From: Leptospirales bacterium
GTDB lineage: Bacteria; Spirochaetota; Leptospiria; Leptospirales; Leptonemataceae
Assembly: GCA_019694685.1 (NCBI GenBank)
Contig: JAIBBM010000026.1
Location: 1 to 59,267, forward strand
Reading direction: 5' to 3'
Length of the DNA: 59,267 bases
The notes below the pieces were generated by a model, which saw only the letters and a program-made list of their open reading frames with translations, did no database searches and was not told the origin of the DNA. Positions 34,087 to 41,764 of this stretch are shown here, in pieces; the first letter of the stretch is position 1; each line of letters opens with the position of its first letter. A program made the translations under genes and the position numbers.

Positions 34087-34710
34087 ATGAAATCGCACGC
34101 CTCCTTCCTCCGCCGGGTGTCTGTCTCTGCGTCTTTCGCGCTTTTCGCTGGATGCCAATTCTTCACTGGTCCAAAGATCACAGACGAAATTGTAGACAAA
34201 TACGTAAAAGCATATACTGGCCTCAGGCAAATCGGCCCTGAACTGGCAGAAAAAATGAAGAATGCGCAGGGGCGCGAAGTGGACATCGATCCAGGGATGC
34301 AGGGATATGCGCAGATCGAGAAGATCATCAAGGATGCAGGATTCAAGGACTACAAGGAATTCGTGCAAGTGAATGCGAAGATCGGGCTGGCTTTCAGTCA
34401 AATGGAAGGCAGAACGTTCATGGATCAGATGGACAAAATGCACAGCATAGGATACGAGGAGATAGACAAACAGCTGGCAGATCCTCAAGTGCCCGAAGAA
34501 GTCAAAGCCGAGCTACGAAAGACCAGAGCGCAGCTCGAAGAAAACATGGCAAAGAACAAACCATGGGCAGAAGGCGTCTTGAAGGGCGCAAGCATCCTCA
34601 GCGACAAAGAGACGCTGGAGGTGATCCAGCGAAATCGTGAAAAGATCCGTTCCGCCTACACCGGCGGAATCCCGGAACCTGCCGGAGAATTCATGGGTAG
34701 AAAACTCTAA
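34087..34710 (+). CDS. lipoprotein, helical, unknown function
   Basis: 207 residues. Signal MKSHASFLRRVSVSASFALFAGC, lipobox FAGC (Cys23). The mature protein is almost entirely charged helices (ITDEIVDKYVKAYTGLRQIG, GYAQIEKIIKDAGFKDYKEF, VQVNAKIGLAFSQ). No family is recognised. It diverges from the caspase-like operon, with 101 bases between starts, and its stop overlaps the end of the convergent gene by four bases. Confidence 0.72.
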   Translation: MKSHASFLRRVSVSASFALFAGCQFFTGPKITDEIVDKYVKAYTGLRQIGPELAEKMKNAQGREVDIDPGMQGYAQIEKIIKDAGFKDYKEFVQVNAKIGLAFSQMEGRTFMDQMDKMHSIGYEEIDKQLADPQVPEEVKAELRKTRAQLEENMAKNKPWAEGVLKGASILSDKETLEVIQRNREKIRSAYTGGIPEPAGEFMGRKL

Positions 34711-35420
34711 CGCTCGTAAAAAAAACGGAAGCGATCCGGGTGATGAACGCGAAGAGTCTCGCGAAACTCGACGAGGGAAAGAGCACACGGAAAGCGATCG
34801 CGCCCCCAGTAGTGAATGGGATCCCCCAGAACATGCCAGGGTAGCCCAACTCGTTTGTGGTAGCGCAGCACAAGCATTTCCATCTCCGCCACACCCAGAA
34901 ACCACTCCGGTTTTCCAAAATCTTCGGTGAGACCGCGAAGGAGAAGATCGAATACAAACATAGACCGATTTGCGGCAAACCCATGATCCAGGAGCGCATT
35001 TTTGTCCACCGCTGTGCGCCAGCCATTGAAGATGTAGCGAACTTCGGTGACATTCATTTTAGAAATGATCTCTTCCGTAGTCAGTGAGAATGCCTTTTCA
35101 ATCGGCAAGAGGGCAGAATCGCTTCTTTCTTTTAGAATCAGGCCCCAGGTTCCAAGGAGAGTTCCATCAGGATGAATGACAGCGCACACTCTGGCATGAT
35201 CAAAGTGTTCATCGCTTGCTGCCTCTATGTCTCTTTTCTCAAACGGAATCTTGCCGTTTTCACCAAATGCTTCGCTGTAAACCCCGTATACAAACTGGTT
35301 GAAGTCACTAAAGCGATCTCTTCCCAGTCGCCATAGTTCGAGCCCCTCAACCGTCTCCATCCTGTACGAAGACTCAATTCTACCGGGCTTTTGTATGCTT
35401 TCCATTTTCTCAGTCATCAT
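34707..35420 (-). CDS. acyltransferase-like protein (N-acyl amino acid synthase/GNAT type)
   Basis: 237 residues, no signal peptide. The layout resembles N-acyl amino acid synthase/autoinducer-synthase-like GNAT proteins: FNQFVYGVYSEAFG, a middle HARVCAVIHPDGTLLGTWGL strand pair, VTEVRYIFNGWR and NRSMFVFDLLLRGL. This is a motif impression and substrate is unknown. ATG at 35420 is preceded by CAGGAG. It diverges from a TetR gene with a palindromic operator between them, so it is the probable target of that repressor. Confidence 0.6.
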   Translation of the reverse strand: MMTEKMESIQKPGRIESSYRMETVEGLELWRLGRDRFSDFNQFVYGVYSEAFGENGKIPFEKRDIEAASDEHFDHARVCAVIHPDGTLLGTWGLILKERSDSALLPIEKAFSLTTEEIISKMNVTEVRYIFNGWRTAVDKNALLDHGFAANRSMFVFDLLLRGLTEDFGKPEWFLGVAEMEMLVLRYHKRVGLPWHVLGDPIHYWGRDRFPCALSLVEFRETLRVHHPDRFRFFYER

Positions 35421-35464
35421 TGCTTTTCTCCTGAAATCTGGTTGATTTTTTTATCCAAAGACTA

Positions 35465-35478
35465 TTACTGACCAGTAA
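35465..35478. promoter_or_regulatory. palindromic operator between the acyltransferase-like gene and tetR
   Basis: TTACTGACCAGTAA (TTACTG, AC, CAGTAA) is a perfect 6+2+6 palindrome, the kind of site bound by TetR dimers (many have ACTGACCAGT). It is 11 bases before the tetR ATG and 45 bases before the divergent gene, so it can control both. Confidence 0.7.
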
Positions 35479-35489
35479 GTATTATTTGC

Positions 35490-36086
35490 ATGAAGACGCA
35501 ATCCAAAAAACGCAAGGTTCCGTACGGAATGGCCAGAGAAGACATAGCGGCCGCGGCCAGAGATCTATTCTATGAGCAGGGACTCGCCACAGGCCTCGAT
35601 GAAATCCTCAAACGCGCTGACGTAAGCAAACCCACCTTCTATCATCACTTTGGAAGCAAAGAGGAGCTGGAATCTCAGTACCTGACTGCCCAGGCAGAGT
35701 TTCTGCGCACTTCGGTAGATCGCATTGCGGGTAAATCCAGGGACGCTTGTCAGTTCATTCGCAGATGGATGGAATTCATCCGCAGAAGAGCCAGTTCCCC
35801 CACTTTCACAGGATGCCCTCTTGGCAATTTTGCCATCGAAGCAAAATCCGCACACAATGCGAGGGTTCTGCGCGAGTTTGGTCTTTCTATTGAAAAGCTA
35901 GAAGACACGTTCAAAGCAAAAGGGATCCAGGCGACGCGTGCTCGAGAGCTGGCGCCGTTGATTTTTATGATCTATGAAGGTGCCCTGCTCATGTGTTCGG
36001 CTACGGAAGAACGATCTCACTTGAGCCGGGCTACTGAATTGATGGTGAGACTTGTGAGAGAAAAAAAATCACCAACTTTGAAATGA
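35490..36086 (+). CDS. TetR-family transcriptional regulator
   Basis: 198 residues. DNA-binding domain at 15-62: EDIAAAARDLFYEQGLATGL, DEILKRADVSKPTFYHHFGS. The ligand-binding half includes a WMEFIRRRASSPTFTGCPLGNF stretch, with a Cys that is common in the AcrR/TetR_C_6-like group. Probably represses itself and the divergent gene through the palindrome at 35465. The short distance from operator to ATG (11 bases) suggests a very short leader. Confidence 0.9.
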   Translation: MKTQSKKRKVPYGMAREDIAAAARDLFYEQGLATGLDEILKRADVSKPTFYHHFGSKEELESQYLTAQAEFLRTSVDRIAGKSRDACQFIRRWMEFIRRRASSPTFTGCPLGNFAIEAKSAHNARVLREFGLSIEKLEDTFKAKGIQATRARELAPLIFMIYEGALLMCSATEERSHLSRATELMVRLVREKKSPTLK

Positions 36087-36098
36087 TAAAAGACAGCC

Positions 36099-36112
36099 GG
36101 CGAATGATCGCC
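36099..36112 (-). terminator. possible terminator of the GlsB gene
   Basis: On the minus transcript GGCGA-ucat-UCGCC (perfect 5-bp stem) is followed by ggcugucuuuuauc. It lies 66 bases after the GlsB stop and just after the convergent tetR gene. Weak. Confidence 0.35.
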
Positions 36113-36177
36113 TAACCATTGAAAGGTGGTATTGTGAAGGACTGTTGCGACCAGCCATAGGCCGGCCGCAAGATCGT

Positions 36178-36423
36178 TTACCTGCGAACGATGCGCAGGA
36201 CAACGAGAATGATGATCGCCCCAATCGTAGACGCGATCAGGCTTCCGATAGTCCCACCTGGAAGAAACGGAATGTAAGGCGCGATGTACGTGCCCACAAC
36301 ACCACCAACGACACCGCAAATCGTTGTGAGTATGAAGCCCATCTTGTCATTTCCTGGAAGGAGGAAACGAGCCAGTAGACCGACAAAGAAACCAACGACG
36401 ATTGCCCAGATCAGATTTAACAT
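36178..36423 (-). CDS. GlsB/YeaQ/YmgE-family membrane protein
   Basis: 81 residues, three membrane helices with Gly zippers: NLIWAIVVGFFVGLLARFLL, FILTTICGVVGGVVGTYIA and IASTIGAIIILVVLRI, with the family loop PGNDKMGF between them. Members are stress-induced inner membrane proteins of unknown mechanism. It has a GGAG 6-7 bases upstream of the ATG and stands alone. Confidence 0.9.
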   Translation of the reverse strand: MLNLIWAIVVGFFVGLLARFLLPGNDKMGFILTTICGVVGGVVGTYIAPYIPFLPGGTIGSLIASTIGAIIILVVLRIVRR

Positions 36424-36554
36424 TTATTTAGCTCCTGAACCTTTTTGCATGTATTTGAGCTCCTTTGTGAATTCTGTCAAGTGCTTGCATGGAAGTTAAC
36501 TGCCGATTTGTGTGTAAGAGAGGCGGGCTTTGGATCGTCTAATTCAATTGGAAA

Positions 36555-37664
36555 ATGATGGCCCGTCTGTCCTCCATCGCCCTGGGCGCCCTGCTTCTGA
36601 TCGCCTGTAGGAGCCCCGTGGATTGTCGGCCGGCAGACTTGAGCTGCAATGGCCTTGCATCCTTGTTGCTTTACTCTCGAGTCTCACTGGTCAGGGCCGC
36701 GTACCTCACAGACAACGTGTCCAACCTTCTGTATTCCTATTCCATTGATCCGACTACAGGCCAGCCTTCCCTGATCGGCTCGATTGGAACCCAGGTCCTG
36801 CCCAGAGGTGTTGCGGTTCATCCAGCAGGATATGTATATGCTGCCAACGAAACAGGAGGCAGCATATCGATTTACAGAATCTTACCTGGCTATTCGGTCA
36901 GCCTGGTTACGCACTTCAATGTAGGTGGTGGAACTCCATCCGCCCTGGCCATCAACTCGGCAGGCACTCTCCTCTACGTGACCAGACAGGGGGTCTCGTT
37001 GGTGAACAGCTACTGGATCGATGCATCTACCGGACTTCTGTCTTCCACCGGTTTTACGGGCACGACAGACGCGACCACCAATCAAATTTCGCTTCATCCT
37101 ACATTGCCTTATGCATTCACAGGAGGAACGGGAGCTACAAGCTATGGGTTTCTACTCGGCGCAAATGGCTCTTTTACGACGATCCCTGGCGCAGTAACGG
37201 CCACAGATACGTTCTATCCTCTGATTACGCCAAACGGACGTTATCTGCTCATCTCAGACAATGGACAAAGCCGCGTTGAACTGTTTTCTGTATCGCAGCA
37301 GAACGGAGCCCTCACCGCACTTTCGCCTGCATTCTTTAGTGTGGGGGCTGCTGCTGGAGTTTCATTCGTCGATGCCAGCGGAACAAGCCTGTATGTTTGC
37401 ATTCCCATTTCGAATTCGATGCGAACCTTCCCGATGAACTCGACGACAGGTCAGCCGTCTGCGCAATCGCAAGCCTTCAGCGTAAGCGGGGGACCATATG
37501 GATTGGCCATGGACCCGACCAACACCTACCTCTTCGCCGCAGGTGGAACCACGCTGTATGTCTTTAAGCGAGATTCGGCAGGCACTTTAACACAAATCGC
37601 CCAACCGACTCCTGGAGGAGCCGCCTTCAACAAAGTTGCGATCTACTCCACCAGCAATTTCTAG
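36555..37664 (+). CDS. beta-propeller (lactonase-like) lipoprotein, copy 2
   Basis: 369 residues. Signal MMARLSSIALGALLLIACRS, lipobox LIAC (Cys18), then propeller repeats (LYSYSIDPTTGQPSLIGSIG, GVAVHPAGYVYAANETGG, LAINSAGTLLYVTRQ, GPYGLAMDPTNTYLFAAGG), the same kind as the copy at 21351-22508, with the same order of blades but only moderate identity, hence an old duplication. Activity unknown. Two tandem copies of the intergenic repeat begin about 35 bases after its stop. Confidence 0.82.
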   Translation: MMARLSSIALGALLLIACRSPVDCRPADLSCNGLASLLLYSRVSLVRAAYLTDNVSNLLYSYSIDPTTGQPSLIGSIGTQVLPRGVAVHPAGYVYAANETGGSISIYRILPGYSVSLVTHFNVGGGTPSALAINSAGTLLYVTRQGVSLVNSYWIDASTGLLSSTGFTGTTDATTNQISLHPTLPYAFTGGTGATSYGFLLGANGSFTTIPGAVTATDTFYPLITPNGRYLLISDNGQSRVELFSVSQQNGALTALSPAFFSVGAAAGVSFVDASGTSLYVCIPISNSMRTFPMNSTTGQPSAQSQAFSVSGGPYGLAMDPTNTYLFAAGGTTLYVFKRDSAGTLTQIAQPTPGGAAFNKVAIYSTSNF

Positions 37665-37699
37665 TAAAGAAGTACCGCGTCCGGCCCGTGTTCCGTTGC

Positions 37700-37935
37700 A
37701 ACCGGATGCACGAAAACGCCCCCGACCCGGATGTAATGCGAACAAAACGTGCGTGATAATTACAACGCCGTGTGTATTGCGTCATTTCTTTGCGTGATAA
37801 AACCGGAGACGCGAAAACGCGCCCGGCCCCGGATGTAATGCAAACAAAACGTGCGTGATCATTACAACGCGCGTGTGTATTGCGTCATTTCTTTGCGTGA
37901 TAAAACCGGAGGCGCGAAAACGCGCCCGGGGATGA
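37700..37935 (+). repeat. tandem repeat, ~102-bp unit, about 2.3 copies
   Basis: Unit markers recur at a 102-103 base spacing: GGATGTAATGC (37729 and 37831), GTGCGTGAT, TGCGTCATTTCTTTGCGTGAT and AAAACCGG (37792-37806 and 37895-37909), CGAAAACGC (about 37711, 37812 and 37915). The two full units differ at only a few positions; the third is partial. It fills most of the 301-base gap between two convergent genes. No ORF of note spans it. A diverged, inverted copy is at about 21051-21190. Confidence 0.88.
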
Positions 37936-37965
37936 ACCATTGTTACGCGATGACTGTCCGCGATT

Positions 37966-39138
37966 TCATTTGCAGTACTCTGGCTGCAGAGGAGGCGGTG
38001 CGCCCGGATCACTGAAGTTTGGATTGGAAAGAAAGCATTCATCTTTCAAAGCTTTGAGAAATTCCACCAGGTCTGCTTTGTCCTGACGCGAAAGGGGAAG
38101 AGCTCGAACGCGCACATCTTTATTCGGGTTCTTTGTACCGTCTCCAGCAAAGGGACCATTCGCAATGTTTCTTCCGCCGTTCGCAAAGACTTCAATTGCT
38201 TCCTCAAGAGTCGCGACGCTTCCGTCGTGCATGTAGGGTGCAGTCACAGAGACATTGCGAAGAGAGGGTGTACGAAACTTTCCACGATCCTCTTTTTTTC
38301 CGGTTACAAGAGACAACCCTTGAGTCTGCCGTGCCGCAGCTGAACCGTGCAAGGAGTGGTCGGGATAATCTCCCGCGTCTGAGACGTTGTAGAGACCGAC
38401 GTTTTGATACCAGAGCTTTCCGGCCTGATCGTCTTGATTGAAATCGCGGCCTCCGTGACAGTGAAAACAACCGGTCTTCTCCGATTGAAAAAGTGCATAC
38501 CCGCGCTTCGCAGCATCATTCATGTGGCCAAGATCGAAGGGAGACTGGTAGGAGATCAGCGTAGTTTGAAAGACGGCAAGCGCCCTTGCAATGTGACTGA
38601 TGTCGATTGGCTCCCCCGGAAACGCCTGTTCGAACATCGCCCGAACGTTCTGATCTACCTTCAACCGATCGAGGACCACGTACTCTTTTCCGCTCACGTT
38701 CAGTTCCTCGATTGTCACATCCGATTTCTCGGAAAAGAAAGGGATCAAAGTCTGATTTTCGAGGCGAGTGAGTTCTGGCAATGTCCACGTAAGGACCGAG
38801 AAATAACCAACATCTGCCAGGCCTGGAACATTGCGGGGGTGAACCTGTCCAGTGGAACCAGTGGGGCGAGCCTTCCCATCCGCAAAACCAAGCGCGGCTA
38901 CGTGACAGGTGCTGCAGGACTGTGTTTCATTGAGAGACAACCTTCTGTCATAGAAAAGACTCCTGCCGAGTGCGACACGCTCTGGTGTCATACAAACTTC
39001 TGGAGGTTGAGCCGGAGGAGAAACCCCTGGCGGGGTTCCAAAATCATACTCAGGACATGTTCCACTGAGCGCATAACGTAGCTTCGCACAGCCGGTAGCG
39101 AAACTGACGACAACCAGCAGGGAAAAAAGAAATCGCAT
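37966..39138 (-). CDS. MauG/cytochrome c peroxidase-type di-haem lipoprotein
   Basis: 390 residues. Signal MRFLFSLLVVVSFATGC, lipobox ATGC (Cys17). Two haem-binding sites: CSTCH in LNETQSCSTCHVAALGFADG and CFHC-H in EKTGCFHCHGGRDFNQDD; the C-terminal KFRTPSLRNVSVTAPYMHDG provides the usual distal Met/His loop. These enzymes reduce H2O2 or modify protein side chains in the periplasm. An earlier ATG (39207), overlapping the upstream stop (TGATG), would give a long basic leader and is less likely. It follows the exported 400-residue protein in an operon. Confidence 0.9.
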   Translation of the reverse strand: MRFLFSLLVVVSFATGCAKLRYALSGTCPEYDFGTPPGVSPPAQPPEVCMTPERVALGRSLFYDRRLSLNETQSCSTCHVAALGFADGKARPTGSTGQVHPRNVPGLADVGYFSVLTWTLPELTRLENQTLIPFFSEKSDVTIEELNVSGKEYVVLDRLKVDQNVRAMFEQAFPGEPIDISHIARALAVFQTTLISYQSPFDLGHMNDAAKRGYALFQSEKTGCFHCHGGRDFNQDDQAGKLWYQNVGLYNVSDAGDYPDHSLHGSAAARQTQGLSLVTGKKEDRGKFRTPSLRNVSVTAPYMHDGSVATLEEAIEVFANGGRNIANGPFAGDGTKNPNKDVRVRALPLSRQDKADLVEFLKALKDECFLSNPNFSDPGAPPPLQPEYCK

Positions 39139-39206
39139 GAGTGGCCAGGCAAATGCGAAACGCCCGGGGCGACGGGGCACGCCTTCGAGCCTTCCAGACC
39201 TCTTCA

Positions 39207-40409
39207 TCAGAATCCAGGAGGATCGCTGGTCGGATGAAACGTAACGGTTGTATTGAGACCGTTGATAGTTGCAAGAGTCAGATCATCGTACGTTCCAGCG
39301 CCATTCGGAGCTGTGTTGATCTTCCCGAATACTGTCTGCACACCCGGATAACCACCGGCACCTGCAGATGGATCAGGATAACCGGTTGGCACAGTGGATG
39401 CGCTTAAACCATCTTGAATGAAACCACCACCATTAAAGATTCCAATCCCCAGAATATTTGCCCCGCACACAGTTCCGCCTGTCGCAAGACTTCCCAGCGC
39501 TACACCGGATTGCGCCGTGGTTTCAAAATTACTTGTTGTTTTTTGACCATAGGCAAGTGCATAGTAATGGTTGCCAGTCCCGCAACCGGTGGTCATGGAT
39601 ACAGTCCTGGCCGCAATGCGAACGCACAGGCCCGTAGCAGTTCCGCCGTTCTTGAGCCCAAGAGTCATTTCATCCAGAACCACACGTCCCCGGTCACTGC
39701 TGGACGCCGCATTTGCACCTGACAGCCAGAACTGCGCTCCCCAGGAATACGTCTGATGTCTGCTAGGCGAAGCGCCCGATATATAACTTTCTACAATCAA
39801 ATTCGTGTTGTCAGAAACAGTGGGCGAAAGAATTCCCAGATTGTACGTCAGCAGGATACCAGAAGTAGGATTGGTCACATCATTGAACATCAACTCCAGC
39901 ACATTTGCATTGTCACTGGCGCGCCACATTTTGAAACGATTGGTAAAATTCAGGCCCGACGCTGCAGCAGCCGTAACACCTGTGCAATTCGCGCCACAGC
40001 CACCGGTCTGCAGCTTTACCTTGTAGACAACTCCGTTTACAGTAGCCGTGCTCTGCACCGTCCCAGAATTCTTGAGAAGTCCTGAATTCTTGAGACTCAT
40101 GATCAGGTTGTCTGCGAGAGTGGAATTACTGTTTGCCCAGGTTGCGGATTGACGAACAGCAAACCAGTCATTCGCACTCGTTGCGTGCAACTTCTGAGGA
40201 CCATCCATTACGAACTTCCATGCAGGTTGTGCAGTAGTGAGATGAAGAGTTCCAGTTTGCAGAGTCTGCAAACTCGAAACAATGGGAGAGAAATCGGGTG
40301 CAGACACCGCAAGCCCTGCCGGGTGTTCTTCCTGAGTGACGCGCAGCGAAAGCCCCAGGACCAGGAATGGAACGATTGCAGAAAGGAGAAGAAAACGTTT
40401 TGATTTCAA
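39207..40409 (-). CDS. exported protein of unknown function, TTG start
   Basis: 400 residues. Start TTG at 40409, overlapping the upstream TGA (TTGA) with GGAG 7 bases back. Sec signal MKSKRFLLLSAIVPFLVLGL. The mature protein is Gly/Ser/Thr/Asn rich with a late block FNGGGFIQDGL and several cysteines (GCGANC, LCVRI, TGCGTG, TVCGAN). It shares the operon with a MauG-type enzyme, so it may be its partner or substrate; this is inference, and the four-Cys MbnP pattern is not clearly met. Confidence 0.7.
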   Translation of the reverse strand: MKSKRFLLLSAIVPFLVLGLSLRVTQEEHPAGLAVSAPDFSPIVSSLQTLQTGTLHLTTAQPAWKFVMDGPQKLHATSANDWFAVRQSATWANSNSTLADNLIMSLKNSGLLKNSGTVQSTATVNGVVYKVKLQTGGCGANCTGVTAAAASGLNFTNRFKMWRASDNANVLELMFNDVTNPTSGILLTYNLGILSPTVSDNTNLIVESYISGASPSRHQTYSWGAQFWLSGANAASSSDRGRVVLDEMTLGLKNGGTATGLCVRIAARTVSMTTGCGTGNHYYALAYGQKTTSNFETTAQSGVALGSLATGGTVCGANILGIGIFNGGGFIQDGLSASTVPTGYPDPSAGAGGYPGVQTVFGKINTAPNGAGTYDDLTLATINGLNTTVTFHPTSDPPGF

Positions 40410-40606
40410 TTTGGAACTCCAGGCGGAATGCAAATCACGAGCCCTGAATTATTCTTACACCCCTGGCTATTCAGATAGGCCGCCCCAAACAAGAGAAGAA
40501 GCAGATTGGTGTTATCCTTCTCCTCCTTCTTGTCCAGATTCAAGAAAGCACAGGATCCCAGTCCAAGCACACAAACCATAAGAATGATTGCCATCTTCCG
40601 TACCAT
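40406..40606 (-). CDS. small lipoprotein
   Basis: 66 residues. ATG at 40606 has GAGGTGA upstream; signal MVRKMAIILMVCVLGLGSC with lipobox LGSC. The mature part is short: a charged linker, a Leu-rich helix (NTNLLLLLFGAAYLNSQGC) and a C-terminal Cys/Pro tail. Unknown function. Its stop overlaps the start of the next gene, so the two are translationally coupled; the di-haem lipoprotein is third. Confidence 0.7.
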   Translation of the reverse strand: MVRKMAIILMVCVLGLGSCAFLNLDKKEEKDNTNLLLLLFGAAYLNSQGCKNNSGLVICIPPGVPN

Positions 40607-40672
40607 ACTCACCTCAATACATCTGACGTAAAATCGACGCCGATTGTATTTCCCATCAAGTAAATTTCTATG

Positions 40673-40697
40673 CAAAAAAAAGAGTCCCTTGCGAGAC
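40673..40697 (-). terminator. rho-independent terminator of phhB
   Basis: Minus transcript: GUCUC, GCAA (GNRA tetraloop), GGGAC then UCUUUUUUUU, starting just after the phhB stop. Stem has one G-U pair. Confidence 0.75.
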
Positions 40698-40698
40698 G

Positions 40699-41019
40699 TT
40701 AAGCCTTTTGCATTAGGAATGCATTGAATGCCCGCGCCAGCTCGAAATCTTTCAGAGTTAGCCCACCGGCATCGTGTGTAGTGAAACGAACATCCACACG
40801 ATTGTAACTATTCGACCAGTCCGGGTGATGATCTGCTTTCTCGCATACAAGGGCACAGCCCGACATGAACGAGAATGCTCTTTGAAAATCAGAAAATGCA
40901 AATACCCGTCGAATCGACTCCCCTTCCCGGGCCCAACCAGGCGTATCCTGCAACATAGATTCGATCTGGCTTTCCGAAAGCTTTTCTCTCACTCGCTCAC
41001 GAAACACAGCTTCACACAC
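40699..41019 (-). CDS. phhB: 4a-hydroxytetrahydrobiopterin dehydratase
   Basis: 106 residues, usual length. It regenerates the pterin cofactor of aromatic amino acid hydroxylases and also serves as DCoH-like protein. The signature is intact: PGWAREGESIRRVFAFSDFQ, RAFSFMSGCALVCEKADHHP, DWSNSYNRVDVRFTTHDAGG, LTLKDFELARAFN, with the catalytic HHPDW. The start is one of several GTGs (41019 given) and is uncertain. No hydroxylase gene is seen nearby. Confidence 0.93.
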   Translation of the reverse strand: MCEAVFRERVREKLSESQIESMLQDTPGWAREGESIRRVFAFSDFQRAFSFMSGCALVCEKADHHPDWSNSYNRVDVRFTTHDAGGLTLKDFELARAFNAFLMQKA

Positions 41020-41071
41020 CGTGGCGACAAATTATCGGTGACTCCCGGTCCTCCGGCTGGACCCTTGCCCG

Positions 41072-41749
41072 ATGAGCCGCGCGCTCCTGTTGCTCACACT
41101 GTTCGCCATATCCTGCAGCTCCCCCTACTTAAGAAACAGGGGAAGAGACGCACTGGATATCTTTACCGTGGAATTTCAGACCAGGGCCTATGGAGCGAGT
41201 GTTCGCGCCGGCCCGGTCAAAGCAGGTCTCTACCATAAATCGGCTGACGGCGCAGCCGCCGGTTTGCGCGGAGGGGATCTGGGAGTTCATCACGATGCGG
41301 AGTTCGCGGTCCTATTTTTTGGCGCAGACTATTTTCAGAAAAAGCCGTTAGGCGATCTGGAAACACCTTCGGAAGAAGACTCAAAAACCGCAGAAGAAAC
41401 CGATCCGTCGCAGACAGCACTCCGCGGAAAAGAATTCAGAGCACGGTCACCCTTTGGAACCACTCAACCCGCCCAGAAGAAGCGCTCGGTCTTTAAAAAG
41501 AAAGGTGGGTTTGCCCCTGCTTCCTACTATACGCAACTGGAAGTCTCACTCGGAATCTTTTTTGGCGTGAAGCTCGGCATCAATCCCGGAGAGCTTTTGG
41601 ATGCGCTCCTCGGGTGGACCACTCTGGACATATTCAGGGACGATGAGCCTTTTGAGACAGAACAGGAAAAGGCATTGCGAGACAATCCGCTTTACGACAG
41701 GCTCACGGACGAACAAAGGCAAAAGCTCAAAGAGCAAATGGCAAAGTGA
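41072..41749 (+). CDS. lipoprotein of leptospiral type, function unknown
   Basis: 225 residues. Signal MSRALLLLTLFAISC, lipobox AISC (Cys15). The mature part opens with SSPYLRNRGRDALDIFTVEF and continues QTRAYGASVRAGPVKAGLYH, a glycine/aromatic rich domain, then an acidic and a Lys-rich segment, and GIFFGVKLGINPGELLDALL near the C-terminus. Predicted outer membrane lipoprotein; no family assigned. It lies between the divergent phhB (52 bases) and the convergent phospholipase-like gene. Confidence 0.72.
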   Translation: MSRALLLLTLFAISCSSPYLRNRGRDALDIFTVEFQTRAYGASVRAGPVKAGLYHKSADGAAAGLRGGDLGVHHDAEFAVLFFGADYFQKKPLGDLETPSEEDSKTAEETDPSQTALRGKEFRARSPFGTTQPAQKKRSVFKKKGGFAPASYYTQLEVSLGIFFGVKLGINPGELLDALLGWTTLDIFRDDEPFETEQEKALRDNPLYDRLTDEQRQKLKEQMAK

Positions 41750-41764
41750 GACAGCTTTGGGTGG

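Noticed and set aside
37700..37935. CRISPR array
   Set aside because: Units are ~102 bp, nearly identical throughout with no variable spacers, and there are only about 2.3 copies and no cas genes.
39207..41019. MbnP/MbnH copper-handling pair (metallo-mystery pair)
   Set aside because: The di-haem partner is plausible, but the exported protein does not clearly show the four-Cys and WxW features, so the name was not used.
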